Virus record (IMG/VR): IMGVR_UViG_3300035670_000743
Coordinates: 1 to 35,251 of that record
Length of the DNA: 35,251 bases
Direction: 5' to 3' (one strand)
Source of the DNA: a virus
Shown piece after piece: positions 8,889 through 15,268 of this stretch; positions within the stretch are counted from its first letter, which is position 1, and each line of letters starts with the position of its first letter. Below the pieces are notes generated by a model. That model was not told the origin of the DNA. It was given only the letters and a program-made list of their open reading frames with translations, and made no database searches. Both the position numbers and the translations under genes were made by a program.

Positions 8889-9107
8889 ATGAAGACTTTT
8901 GCGCAGATCAGAGAAGCTAAAAAGGATATGCCTGCAGGACAGCATGTCTATGATGCTAAGATGTATAAGCACGATATCATGGTACATAAAGAAAAGAATA
9001 AGTTTGTAGCTTATATTGATTCAGAGAAGTTAGATTCGTTTAATTCTCTTGAAGATGCCAAGAAAGCTGCAGCTCAGTTTATAAAAATGGCCGGGAATAA
9101 TAAATGA
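8889..9107 (+). CDS. Small prohead core-like protein (gene 68 position)
   Basis: The 72-residue basic product (MKTFAQIREAKK...) sits where T4 has gene 68, between 67 and 21. I saw no clear sequence match to T4 gp68, which is about twice as long. The N-terminal segment IRE-A (residues 7-10) fits the (L/I)-x-E cleavage rule of the T4 prohead protease, consistent with a processed core protein. A GTG at 8880 would add three residues, but neither start has a clear Shine-Dalgarno; the ATG is preferred because many phage core peptides begin MKTF. The end overlaps the gene 21 start. Confidence 0.6.
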   Translation: MKTFAQIREAKKDMPAGQHVYDAKMYKHDIMVHKEKNKFVAYIDSEKLDSFNSLEDAKKAAAQFIKMAGNNK

Positions 9108-9760
9108 AACTTATTACAGAATATACCGAGAATGATGTTCAGTGCATCGTCGAGAAGAAAGAAAACGGAGAAAAGAACTTCGTTATCGAAGGTATTTTCG
9201 CACAGGCCGAAGGTAAGAATAGAAACGGACGTATCTATCCTAGAACAGTAATGGAAAATGCTGTGAATAGATATGTTGATTCGCAAGTTAAAACTGGAAG
9301 AGCAGTTGGGGAATTAAACCATCCAGATGGTCCAACTGTTAATCTAGATAAGGTATCCCATCTCATTACCGATCTTCGTATGGAAGGTAATAATGTGATG
9401 GGTAAAGCACGCATTCTGAATACTCCAATGGGTAAAATAGTTCAAGGTTTACTAGAGGGTGGTGTTCAACTGGGTGTTTCAACTCGTGGTATGGGAAGTC
9501 TCGAACAGAGAAATGGTGTTATGTATGTCAAAGACGATTTCATGTTGAATACCGTCGACATCGTCCAAGATCCATCCGCACCTCAAGCTTTCGTCAATGG
9601 AATTATGGAAGGTGTAGAATGGGTATGGAATAATGGTATTATCGAAGCTCGAGAAATTGAAAGAATTGAGACTGAAATTAGAAAAACTCCGAGAAAAGAC
9701 CTCTATGAGGCACAGACCCGTGAGTTCAAGAATTTCCTCTCGTTACTGAAAACCAAATAG
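9104..9760 (+). CDS. 21: Prohead maturation protease gp21
   Basis: The 218-residue product (T4 gp21: 212) is a herpesvirus-protease-like serine protease that cleaves scaffold, core and capsid proteins after assembly. The catalytic His is in ELNHPDGP (about H73) and the Ser in LGVSTRGMGS (about S126), in the order and spacing expected. The GKNRNGRIYPRTVMENAV segment is a strong family marker. The gene starts inside the 3' end of the preceding small gene (ATGA overlap) and is followed by the scaffold gene, its main substrate. Confidence 0.94.
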   Translation: MKLITEYTENDVQCIVEKKENGEKNFVIEGIFAQAEGKNRNGRIYPRTVMENAVNRYVDSQVKTGRAVGELNHPDGPTVNLDKVSHLITDLRMEGNNVMGKARILNTPMGKIVQGLLEGGVQLGVSTRGMGSLEQRNGVMYVKDDFMLNTVDIVQDPSAPQAFVNGIMEGVEWVWNNGIIEAREIERIETEIRKTPRKDLYEAQTREFKNFLSLLKTK

Positions 9761-9769
9761 GAGAGTCAC

Positions 9770-10708
9770 ATGACTGATCAAATTAAAGGACAGGATGTTG
9801 AGCTCGATGATGACGAGAATGTTGTTGAAGCTCACGATCCTAAAACTGCCGAAGAACAGTCTGTTGCTTCTGTAAAAAGCGCTGAAGGCGCAGGTAAAAC
9901 TGCAACCAAGCGCAAGGGTGATAAAAGCAATTCCGATGCAATGGCTAAAGGAAAAGCTGGCGACCCAGAGAAGCACACCGAAGACTATGACTTCTCAGAT
10001 GATTTAGATGCTCTAATCTCTGAAGAAGCTACACTGTCAGAGGCGTTCAAAGGTAAAGCCGCAATTATCTTCGAAGCAGCGATCAAATCAAAGCTAAGCG
10101 AAGAAGTTGCACGTCTCGAAGAAAATTATGCAACCCAACTTCAGGAAGAAGTCGATTCATTCAAGGCCGATATGGTTGAGAAGGTAGACGGATACCTGAA
10201 CTACGTAGTTGAAAATTGGATGAAAGAAAACGAAGTTGCGATCCACAACGGTCTTCGTGCCGAAATCGCAGAAGAGTTTATGGATAAGCTACAGGCACTC
10301 TTCGTTGAGTCCTACATCGCTGTTCCAGATTCCAAAGTAGACCTAGTTGACGATCTGGCCGAACAGAAAGAAGCTCTTGAAGCTACTCTGAACGAACAGA
10401 CCGAAGCAATGATCGCAATGAAAGAAGAGCTAGAAGGTTATAAGCGTTACGAAGTTATCCGTGAAGCAGCTCGTGGTCTTGCAGAAACCGAAGTTGAAAA
10501 GCTTGTTAAGCTTTCAGAAGATCTTGATTTCGAAAGCGAAGAAATCTTTGCTGACAAAGTTAAGACTATCAAAGAAGCTTACTTCAAAAAGCCAGCTAAA
10601 ACTTCAAAATCAATTGTAGAATCAGCCGAAGAAACCGAATCAGAAGAAGTTGAAATCTCTGGTCCGATGGCTGCCTACGTCACCGCTCTAAGAAAATCAA
10701 ATAAGTAA
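9770..10708 (+). CDS. 22: Prohead scaffold (core) protein gp22
   Basis: The 312-residue product has the composition of the T4 major scaffold protein (269): a disordered acidic N-terminus followed by long Glu/Lys-rich coiled-coil helices (for example EALEATLNEQTEAMIAMKEE) and short (L/I)-x-E sites suitable for gp21. It is needed to shape the prohead and is degraded and removed before packaging. GGAG precedes the ATG. Position between 21 and 23 is diagnostic. Confidence 0.88.
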   Translation: MTDQIKGQDVELDDDENVVEAHDPKTAEEQSVASVKSAEGAGKTATKRKGDKSNSDAMAKGKAGDPEKHTEDYDFSDDLDALISEEATLSEAFKGKAAIIFEAAIKSKLSEEVARLEENYATQLQEEVDSFKADMVEKVDGYLNYVVENWMKENEVAIHNGLRAEIAEEFMDKLQALFVESYIAVPDSKVDLVDDLAEQKEALEATLNEQTEAMIAMKEELEGYKRYEVIREAARGLAETEVEKLVKLSEDLDFESEEIFADKVKTIKEAYFKKPAKTSKSIVESAEETESEEVEISGPMAAYVTALRKSNK

Positions 10709-10725
10709 TTTAGGAGAATCAGAAG

Positions 10726-12081
10726 ATGGAATCTTATGATCGTTTAGTAGAAAAATGGGCACCAGTGCTCAACGAAGGACACAGCATTAAGGACGCTCAC
10801 CGTCGTGCAGTTACCGCTGTTGTTCTTGAAAACCAGGAAAAGGCATTCGCAGAGCAAGCTGCTCAGCAGAATTACCTTAATGAAGCTGCTCCAGTAAACA
10901 ACACTTCAGTTGCTGCTAACTGGAACCCAGTTCTTATCTCACTCGTACGTCGTGCAATGCCTAACATGATGGCTTATGACGTTGCTGGTGTTCAGCCAAT
11001 GACCGGTCCAACCGGCCTTATCTTCGCTATGAAGTCACGCTACAGAACCACCAAAGCTGGTGTATCAGCTGGCGACGAAGCTCTCTTCAACGAAGCAGCT
11101 GTTGGCTTCTCAGGCGACTCTTCAACCACCGGTAACGGTTCAACTGGTCCTTCAGGTCTCTTCGGTATTTCCGACGACTCAGGTTCAAACCCAACCCGTA
11201 CCACTGACTCATCTATTGATGACGCTCGTGGAACCGGTCCTTATGCAGGCGACGCATACACCACTTCAGAAGCAGAAGCTCTTGGCGACGGTGTTGGCGA
11301 AGGCTTCGCAGAGATGGGCTTCACCATCGAAAAAGCAACCGTTACTGCAAAGTCACGCGCGCTCAAGGCAGAATACACTCTAGAACTTGCACAGGATCTT
11401 AAGGCTATCCACGGTCTTGATGCAGAGACAGAGCTTGCTAACATTCTGTCAACCGAAATCCTTGCAGAAATCAACCGTGAAGTTATCCGCACTATCAACA
11501 GCCAGGCTAAGACCGGTGCGCTTACTGCAAACGTTGGTATCAAGGGTATCTTCAACCTTGCAACCGATGCTGACGGCCGTTGGTCAGTTGAAAAGATCAA
11601 GGGTCTTATCCTTCAGCTCGAAAGAGAAGCAAACGTAATTGCAAAAGAAACCCGTCGTGGCAAAGGTAACTTCGCTATCGTTTCTTCAGACGTTGCTTCA
11701 GCTCTTGCAGCTTCAGGCATGCTTGACTACGCACCAGCTATGTCAACCGCTCTGAACGTAGACGATACCGGCAACACCTTCGCTGGTGTTCTTAACGGCC
11801 GTATGCGCATCTACATCGACCCATACGCAGTTGCAGACTACATCAACGTAGGCTATAAGGGTACCAACCCATACGACGCCGGTGTATTCTACTGCCCATA
11901 CGTTCCACTAACCATGGTACGTGCGGTCGCGGAAGAGTCATTCCAGCCTAAGATCGGCTTCAAGACCCGCTACGGTATGGCTTCAAACCCATTCGTTGGC
12001 TCAGCTCCAGCTGACGGTCTTGCAACCGCTAAGACCAACCAGTACTATCGCATCTTCAGAGTTGACAATATCCTCGCCTAA
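10726..12081 (+). CDS. 23: Major capsid protein gp23
   Basis: The 451-residue protein has the HK97 fold expected of gp23 (T4: 521). A predicted maturation site occurs at NYLNE-AAPVN, between E53 and A54, matching the (L/I)-x-E rule used on T4 gp23. Family segments include ISLVRRAMPNMMAYDVAGVQ and PMTGPTGLIFAMKSRY near the N-terminus, and EESFQPKIGFKTRYGMASNP near the C-terminus. Codon use is noticeably more GC-rich and uniform than in neighbouring genes (TTC, AAC, ACC, CGT), as expected for the most abundant product. The transcript ends at the terminator at 12126-12149. Confidence 0.96.
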   Translation: MESYDRLVEKWAPVLNEGHSIKDAHRRAVTAVVLENQEKAFAEQAAQQNYLNEAAPVNNTSVAANWNPVLISLVRRAMPNMMAYDVAGVQPMTGPTGLIFAMKSRYRTTKAGVSAGDEALFNEAAVGFSGDSSTTGNGSTGPSGLFGISDDSGSNPTRTTDSSIDDARGTGPYAGDAYTTSEAEALGDGVGEGFAEMGFTIEKATVTAKSRALKAEYTLELAQDLKAIHGLDAETELANILSTEILAEINREVIRTINSQAKTGALTANVGIKGIFNLATDADGRWSVEKIKGLILQLEREANVIAKETRRGKGNFAIVSSDVASALAASGMLDYAPAMSTALNVDDTGNTFAGVLNGRMRIYIDPYAVADYINVGYKGTNPYDAGVFYCPYVPLTMVRAVAEESFQPKIGFKTRYGMASNPFVGSAPADGLATAKTNQYYRIFRVDNILA

Positions 12082-12088
12082 TCTGTAT

Positions 12089-12116
12089 AAAAAAAGGGAG
12101 AGGAAAAACCTCTCCC
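12089..12116 (-). terminator. Intrinsic terminator of the minus-strand small-gene operon
   Basis: Read on the minus strand: GGGAGAGG, loop TTTTT, CCTCTCCC, then seven T (12095-12089). This is a standard rho-independent terminator for transcription leftward from the 12151-12858 genes. On the plus strand the same hairpin lacks a T-run. Confidence 0.85.
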
Positions 12117-12125
12117 ACCTCAACT

Positions 12126-12149
12126 GGGCAGCTTCGGCTGCCCTTTTTT
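12126..12149 (+). terminator. Intrinsic terminator after gene 23
   Basis: GGGCAGC (12126-12132), loop TTCG, GCTGCCC (12137-12143), then six T (12144-12149). The UUCG tetraloop and GC-rich stem make this a strong terminator for the capsid operon. Confidence 0.92.
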
Positions 12150-12150
12150 A

Positions 12151-12384
12151 TTATCTCGGCCTCCGCTGCTTGCTGTCTTTCCAATCCACTGTCCCGATCT
12201 GCACGATGCCGGGGAAGTCGTCGATGCGGCGGGACTTGGATAATGACGTTACATACCAGTTGACTGACCCCAAAACAGGGTCCGGGTTGAAACAATTCAC
12301 TGTTCCGTCGTCATCCCGCGCCACCCACTCAACCCAATCAGGCAGCTTCTCCCATGCGATCACGTCTTTAGTCATGTCGATCAT
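12151..12384 (-). CDS. Small protein of unknown function, last gene of a minus-strand operon
   Basis: A 77-residue product starting MIDMTKDVIAWEKLPDWVEW and ending in a basic KDSKQRRPR tail. It is Trp- and Asp-rich with no recognisable motif or membrane segment. The ATG at 12384 is chosen over an upstream ATG at 12405 because GGAGG lies about eight bases before it and because its A is shared with the stop of the upstream gene (TAATG). It is the last of four coupled genes and ends just before the terminators. Confidence 0.65.
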   Translation of the reverse strand: MIDMTKDVIAWEKLPDWVEWVARDDDGTVNCFNPDPVLGSVNWYVTSLSKSRRIDDFPGIVQIGTVDWKDSKQRRPR

Positions 12385-12566
12385 TATTGAAACTCCTCCG
12401 TGCAATCACAGTCTGCGACATACTCACCCCAGATCTGGTCATAACTGATGTCCATGCGAGCTTGCCATTGGCCAATCTGTTCAGGGTAAAGTCTTACCCA
12501 AACCATTAAACTAAAGATGTAAACAACCAATACAAAAATAGCAAAGTCTTTCATGTTGCTGATCAT
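12384..12566 (-). CDS. Small single-pass membrane protein
   Basis: A 60-residue product with one hydrophobic segment at about residues 6-25 (FAIFVLVVYIFSLMVWVRL), a polar C-terminal part and a CDC pair near the end. The layout fits an inner-membrane protein with a short soluble tail. Its ATG overlaps the stop of the 29-residue gene upstream (ATGA), and its stop overlaps the next start (TAATG). Function unknown; phage lysis, spanin or superinfection roles are possible but nothing in the sequence decides. Confidence 0.65.
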   Translation of the reverse strand: MISNMKDFAIFVLVVYIFSLMVWVRLYPEQIGQWQARMDISYDQIWGEYVADCDCTEEFQ

Positions 12567-12652
12567 TTTGATTCTCCAAGGATCAAGTCTTCGATTACAC
12601 CATATACAACCAACACTACAAGAAAGACGACGGGGATGATTGCTGCGGTCAT
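12563..12652 (-). CDS. 29-residue hydrophobic membrane microprotein
   Basis: MTAAIIPVVFLVVLVVYGVI followed by EDLILGESK: a single membrane helix at about residues 4-20 with an acidic tail. Its ATG shares a base with the stop of the upstream gene (TAATG at 12654-12650) and its own stop overlaps the next ATG, so it sits exactly in the gap between two genes. This double coupling is the main support for its reality, because the length alone would not be convincing. Confidence 0.6.
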   Translation of the reverse strand: MTAAIIPVVFLVVLVVYGVIEDLILGESK

Positions 12653-12858
12653 TAGAAGTCGCTCCAGTTCATTTGCATGCCAACGTTGCACTCTGCGTTA
12701 CGCTTAGCCGATTCGAAATCCACGAAAGGACCAGCGGAGGTGAAGTTGTCGAGCAGACGACCTTCGGGGGTGAGGACCATGTAACCTTTAAACGTCTTGT
12801 GGATCATAACGGGCTTGATCGAGTTGGTAGATTCGTTATGTTCGTTGAAGAGCATCAT
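12652..12858 (-). CDS. Small protein of unknown function, first gene of a minus-strand operon
   Basis: A 68-residue soluble product (MMLFNEHNESTNSIKPVMIH...). The FKGYMVLTPEGRLLDNFTSA and FVDFESAKRNAE segments look like a small modification-free beta-alpha domain, but I do not recognise a family. AGGAA lies about eight bases before the first of two ATG codons. A TTTACA-N17-TATATC promoter lies 28-60 bases upstream, so this gene leads the four-gene operon. Confidence 0.62.
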   Translation of the reverse strand: MMLFNEHNESTNSIKPVMIHKTFKGYMVLTPEGRLLDNFTSAGPFVDFESAKRNAECNVGMQMNWSDF

Positions 12859-12885
12859 CTTGTGGTTCCTTCTGTTGATATAGTA

Positions 12886-12919
12886 GATATAAGGCCTTTC
12901 GATTTAAATGTAAACCCCC
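12886..12919 (-). promoter_or_regulatory. Promoter of the minus-strand small-gene operon
   Basis: On the minus strand: GGGGG, TTTACA (12914-12909), 17 bases, TATATC (12891-12886). The same GGG-TTTACA layout occurs before uvsY, the MazG-like gene and the gene at 33988. Confidence 0.65.
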
Positions 12920-12947
12920 TTTGTTGATTTTTTCCAAACTTTTTTCA

Positions 12948-12955
12948 TATAAATA
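12948..12955 (+). promoter_or_regulatory. Late promoter (TATAAATA) for gene 3
   Basis: A perfect late element 25 bases before the ATG at 12980, directed away from the divergent early-type promoter at 12886-12919. It gives the tail gene its own late expression after the strong terminator behind gene 23. Confidence 0.75.
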
Positions 12956-12979
12956 CAGGTAAGCAACAGAGGATTAGTT

Positions 12980-13492
12980 ATGGCTACTACAGAATCCACA
13001 TTAGAATCTACTAACTTCCTTCAGCCGAATGGCTTCAAGGTTGTGGTGATAAGAAAAAGATTTAAGAACTTAGAATTCTTTGCTCAAACCGTTATACACC
13101 CTGATGTGTCCGTCGGATCTACTACAATTCCATTCCGTGGTGCAGATGCACATGTACCCGGTGACAAGCTGGAGTATGGCACCCTGACGATCGAAGCTAT
13201 TATAGATGAGAACATGAACATCTATAAGGAGATGCATACTTGGCTGGAAAAGACAGTAACTGAAAACTACAAGACTGCAGATAAGGTCAAAGCAAATGAC
13301 CAGGATGTTAGTACATACGATATAAGACTAATGGTTCTAAGCAGCAAGAATAACACCACAAATACTATTCAGTATAAGAGTGCATTTCCGATCAACATTG
13401 GATCTATCAACTTCCAGTCGACTGCCGGTGATGTGCAGTACGTCACATTCCCTATTACCTTCCAGTACACCGGGTTTACAATTACAGATTAA
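12980..13492 (+). CDS. 3: Tail tube terminator / completion protein gp3
   Basis: The 170-residue product has a tail-tube-like fold pattern and fits T4 gp3 (176), which caps the tube and fixes its length. Matching segments are NGFKVVVIRKR near the start, EYGTLTIEAIIDENMNIYKE before the central helix (IYKEMHTWLEK), IRLMVLSSKNNTTNTIQYKS and the C-terminal VTFPITFQYTGF strand. Cyanophage-type relatives also carry gene 3 near uvsY. A divergent second copy of the gp19 tube protein is the alternative, since both share the fold. The promoter of uvsY overlaps its last codons. Confidence 0.75.
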   Translation: MATTESTLESTNFLQPNGFKVVVIRKRFKNLEFFAQTVIHPDVSVGSTTIPFRGADAHVPGDKLEYGTLTIEAIIDENMNIYKEMHTWLEKTVTENYKTADKVKANDQDVSTYDIRLMVLSSKNNTTNTIQYKSAFPINIGSINFQSTAGDVQYVTFPITFQYTGFTITD

Positions 13493-13503
13493 TTTGATAG
13501 AAT
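13475..13503 (+). promoter_or_regulatory. Early/middle-type promoter of uvsY
   Basis: GGG then TTTACA (13475-13480), 17 bases, TAGAAT (13498-13503). The -35 lies in the last codons of gene 3. A short inverted repeat TGCTCT-AA-AGAGCA follows at 13503-13516. Confidence 0.68.
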
Positions 13504-13528
13504 GCTCTAAAGAGCAATGGAGTATAGT

Positions 13529-13975
13529 ATGAATAAAACCTTGGAAAAAATTTTAGAAATGTGGGAGAAGGATTCTAAAATCACTGGATCCTTAGACGAA
13601 GCTTCCCGACAAAGTCCTATGTTGCACGCTAAGTATCTCCCACTCTTGGCGGAAGCAAAACTAACACTTAAGCGATTCGAAGCCGAGCAGAAGATTCTGC
13701 TGAAAGATAAATGGCTTTATTACAACGGTAAGATGACAAAAGAACAGATCGAATCCCGGGGTTGGGTATTCGATCCGTTCGAAGGTTTGCGAGTGTTGAA
13801 AGGCGAAATGGATTACTATTATGATGCTGATCTAGATATCCAGAAATCCGAAGAAAGAATCCACGAATGGAAGATCATCGTAGAGACCTTAACGGAAATC
13901 ATAGATAATATTAAATGGCGCCACCAGACAATCAAGAATATGATTTCATGGAAACAGTTTGAAGCTGGGGTTTAA
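13529..13975 (+). CDS. uvsY: Recombination mediator UvsY
   Basis: The 148-residue product fits T4 UvsY (137), which loads the UvsX recombinase onto gp32-covered single-stranded DNA. Characteristic parts are the helical N-terminus, YYNGKMTKEQIESRGW in the middle (T4 has YYSGRGDG at this point) and the C-terminus IKNMISWKQFEAGV, close to the T4 ending DMRAFEAGK. The ATG at 13529 is preferred over one at 13517 because GGAG (13519-13522) is spaced six bases before it. The gene ends tail-to-tail with the minus-strand cassette, overlapping by four bases. Confidence 0.88.
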   Translation: MNKTLEKILEMWEKDSKITGSLDEASRQSPMLHAKYLPLLAEAKLTLKRFEAEQKILLKDKWLYYNGKMTKEQIESRGWVFDPFEGLRVLKGEMDYYYDADLDIQKSEERIHEWKIIVETLTEIIDNIKWRHQTIKNMISWKQFEAGV

Positions 13976-14313
13976 ATATCCGTTGCTTCTTTTACGATAA
14001 GCTCTCTTGGATGTGACGGAAATATATTTCTACACATATTTCTGAACTCATCAAACAACTCTTCGCTTTCGAATATTAAAGTTCTCCTTAAGATCTGAGA
14101 TTCTTGATCCCATTCCAATTGTACATTATCAGTGCTATTAATAAGACTTTCCCTATTATTGTGCCAGACTGGCCACCCATTTTTATCCAGGAAATCGATA
14201 GTCTCTTCCCTAGTCCAGTTATCTAAAATCAACACTCTTTCCGCATCTTCCTGACTACTTAAATATATTGCAGGATTATGGGTTTTTAGTTCTTCTACTA
14301 TTTTGAATGGCAT
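13972..14313 (-). CDS. 113-residue protein of unknown function beside the amidinotransferase
   Basis: The product (MPFKIVEELKTHNPAIYLSS...) is acidic and mixed alpha/beta, with no motif I recognise. AAGGA lies about eight bases before the ATG and a CATAAATA late-type motif (14340-14333) overlaps the end of the preceding amidinotransferase gene. Base composition is more AT-rich than in flanking uvsY and uvsW. It is probably part of the same cargo cassette; whether it works with the enzyme cannot be told. Confidence 0.6.
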   Translation of the reverse strand: MPFKIVEELKTHNPAIYLSSQEDAERVLILDNWTREETIDFLDKNGWPVWHNNRESLINSTDNVQLEWDQESQILRRTLIFESEELFDEFRNMCRNIFPSHPRELIVKEATDI

Positions 14314-14331
14314 TTAAACAATCCTTTTCTT

Positions 14332-15231
14332 TTATTTATGTCGAATTGTATCTAGAGTAGTACAGTGAGGTCCACCTAAAAGATATCTTGCATATGGAAT
14401 ATTAACAGGTTCTACAGTTATACCCATATTTCTAAGTTTATCAATAAAAATTGTTTGGGTAGAATCTACTGCTAAAACCCCGGGTTGAATAACTAAAACA
14501 TTCATTCCAACCCATTTAGATGCTATATTTAATTCATGTTTATAGTCTATAATATCTTCCTCGGTTACCCAGATTTTATCCCATTTCTTTAAAAATTCCG
14601 GTAGGTGATCTTCTGAACAACGTCCAGCATTTAATAAAACTTTGCCTTCTTCAATAGGTATAATCGTGGAATCTAAGTGTGATCCTGAATAAAGATTTTG
14701 TAAAATATGAACTCTGTATTCACTTCCTAGTGTATCTTGTAACCATCTGCCTCCGCCTATAGTACCTGTATGACTCACAAGATATAAAATATCCTGATTA
14801 CATCTAATAATATTAGCAGCATCGAAAATAATATCTTTATCATCTAAAGGGGCATAAATAAAATTACTATCTTCTGGAAATAAAGGTTTTATATAATCCC
14901 ATTCTTTCCTTCTATATTCAAATAACGTAGGAGTAAAAATTACTTTATCCCCAATTACTGCGATTGCATCTCTCGTAGAATATGCACCGAACCCATTTAT
15001 GGTTGAATAATCTTGGTACTTCGGTCTTAATACTTCCACACCATAGGATTGCATCATATTAGAATATTCTTCTAAACCTTGCTCCGTTTCTTCTAATACA
15101 TAACTTGGAACGGGTTCCCCAGAAGGTAATAACTCCCATTTTGCACCTACTGCTACCGGCCAATACATACCTTTAGCAGTACCAAGGATAACTTGTTTTA
15201 AATTATCCCATTCATTCGCACTATAAACCAT
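14332..15231 (-). CDS. Glycine amidinotransferase-like enzyme
   Basis: The 299-residue product belongs to the guanidino-group-modifying (pentein) family. The whole catalytic set is visible: Asp in FDAAN (D137), His in SGSHLDS (H185) and the nucleophilic Cys in LLGGPHCTTLDTIR (C290), plus the conserved STRDA (about 86-90). The GGPHC-T-LD ending is typical of amidinotransferases (GATM, StrB1) rather than arginine deiminases. It would move the amidino group of arginine to an unknown amine. The AT-rich gene lies on the minus strand between uvsY and uvsW, which are normally neighbours, and has its own late-like promoter, so it looks acquired. AGGAG precedes the start. Confidence 0.85.
   Translation of the reverse strand: MVYSANEWDNLKQVILGTAKGMYWPVAVGAKWELLPSGEPVPSYVLEETEQGLEEYSNMMQSYGVEVLRPKYQDYSTINGFGAYSTRDAIAVIGDKVIFTPTLFEYRRKEWDYIKPLFPEDSNFIYAPLDDKDIIFDAANIIRCNQDILYLVSHTGTIGGGRWLQDTLGSEYRVHILQNLYSGSHLDSTIIPIEEGKVLLNAGRCSEDHLPEFLKKWDKIWVTEEDIIDYKHELNIASKWVGMNVLVIQPGVLAVDSTQTIFIDKLRNMGITVEPVNIPYARYLLGGPHCTTLDTIRHK
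14333..14340 (-). promoter_or_regulatory. Late-type promoter (CATAAATA) for the 113-residue gene
   Basis: On the minus strand, CATAAATA lies about 20 bases before the ATG at 14313, overlapping the stop region of the amidinotransferase gene. It is the same variant as before genes 13 and 18. Confidence 0.45.
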
Positions 15232-15251
15232 TTATTTTCTCCTATGTTAAT

Positions 15252-15259
15252 CATTTATA
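15252..15259 (-). promoter_or_regulatory. Late-type promoter (TATAAATG) for the amidinotransferase gene
   Basis: On the minus strand, TATAAATG lies about 21 bases before the ATG at 15231, with AGGAG in between. It differs from the late consensus only in the last base. Confidence 0.45.
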
Positions 15260-15268
15260 TATAATTCT

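Noticed and set aside
11060-12448. Several overlapping frames within and just after gene 23 (11060-11383, 11241-11600 minus, 11921-12448)
   Set aside because: They are by-products of the strongly biased codon use of the capsid gene and run through the double terminator.
12640-12927. 95-codon plus-strand frame opposite the minus-strand small genes
   Set aside because: No ribosome-binding site or recognisable pattern; the minus-strand frames have promoter, coupled starts and terminator.
15260-15265. TATAAT four bases before the uvsW ATG
   Set aside because: A transcript from it would start at or after the ATG, no -35 box is present, and the sequence is explained by the minus-strand late-type motif.
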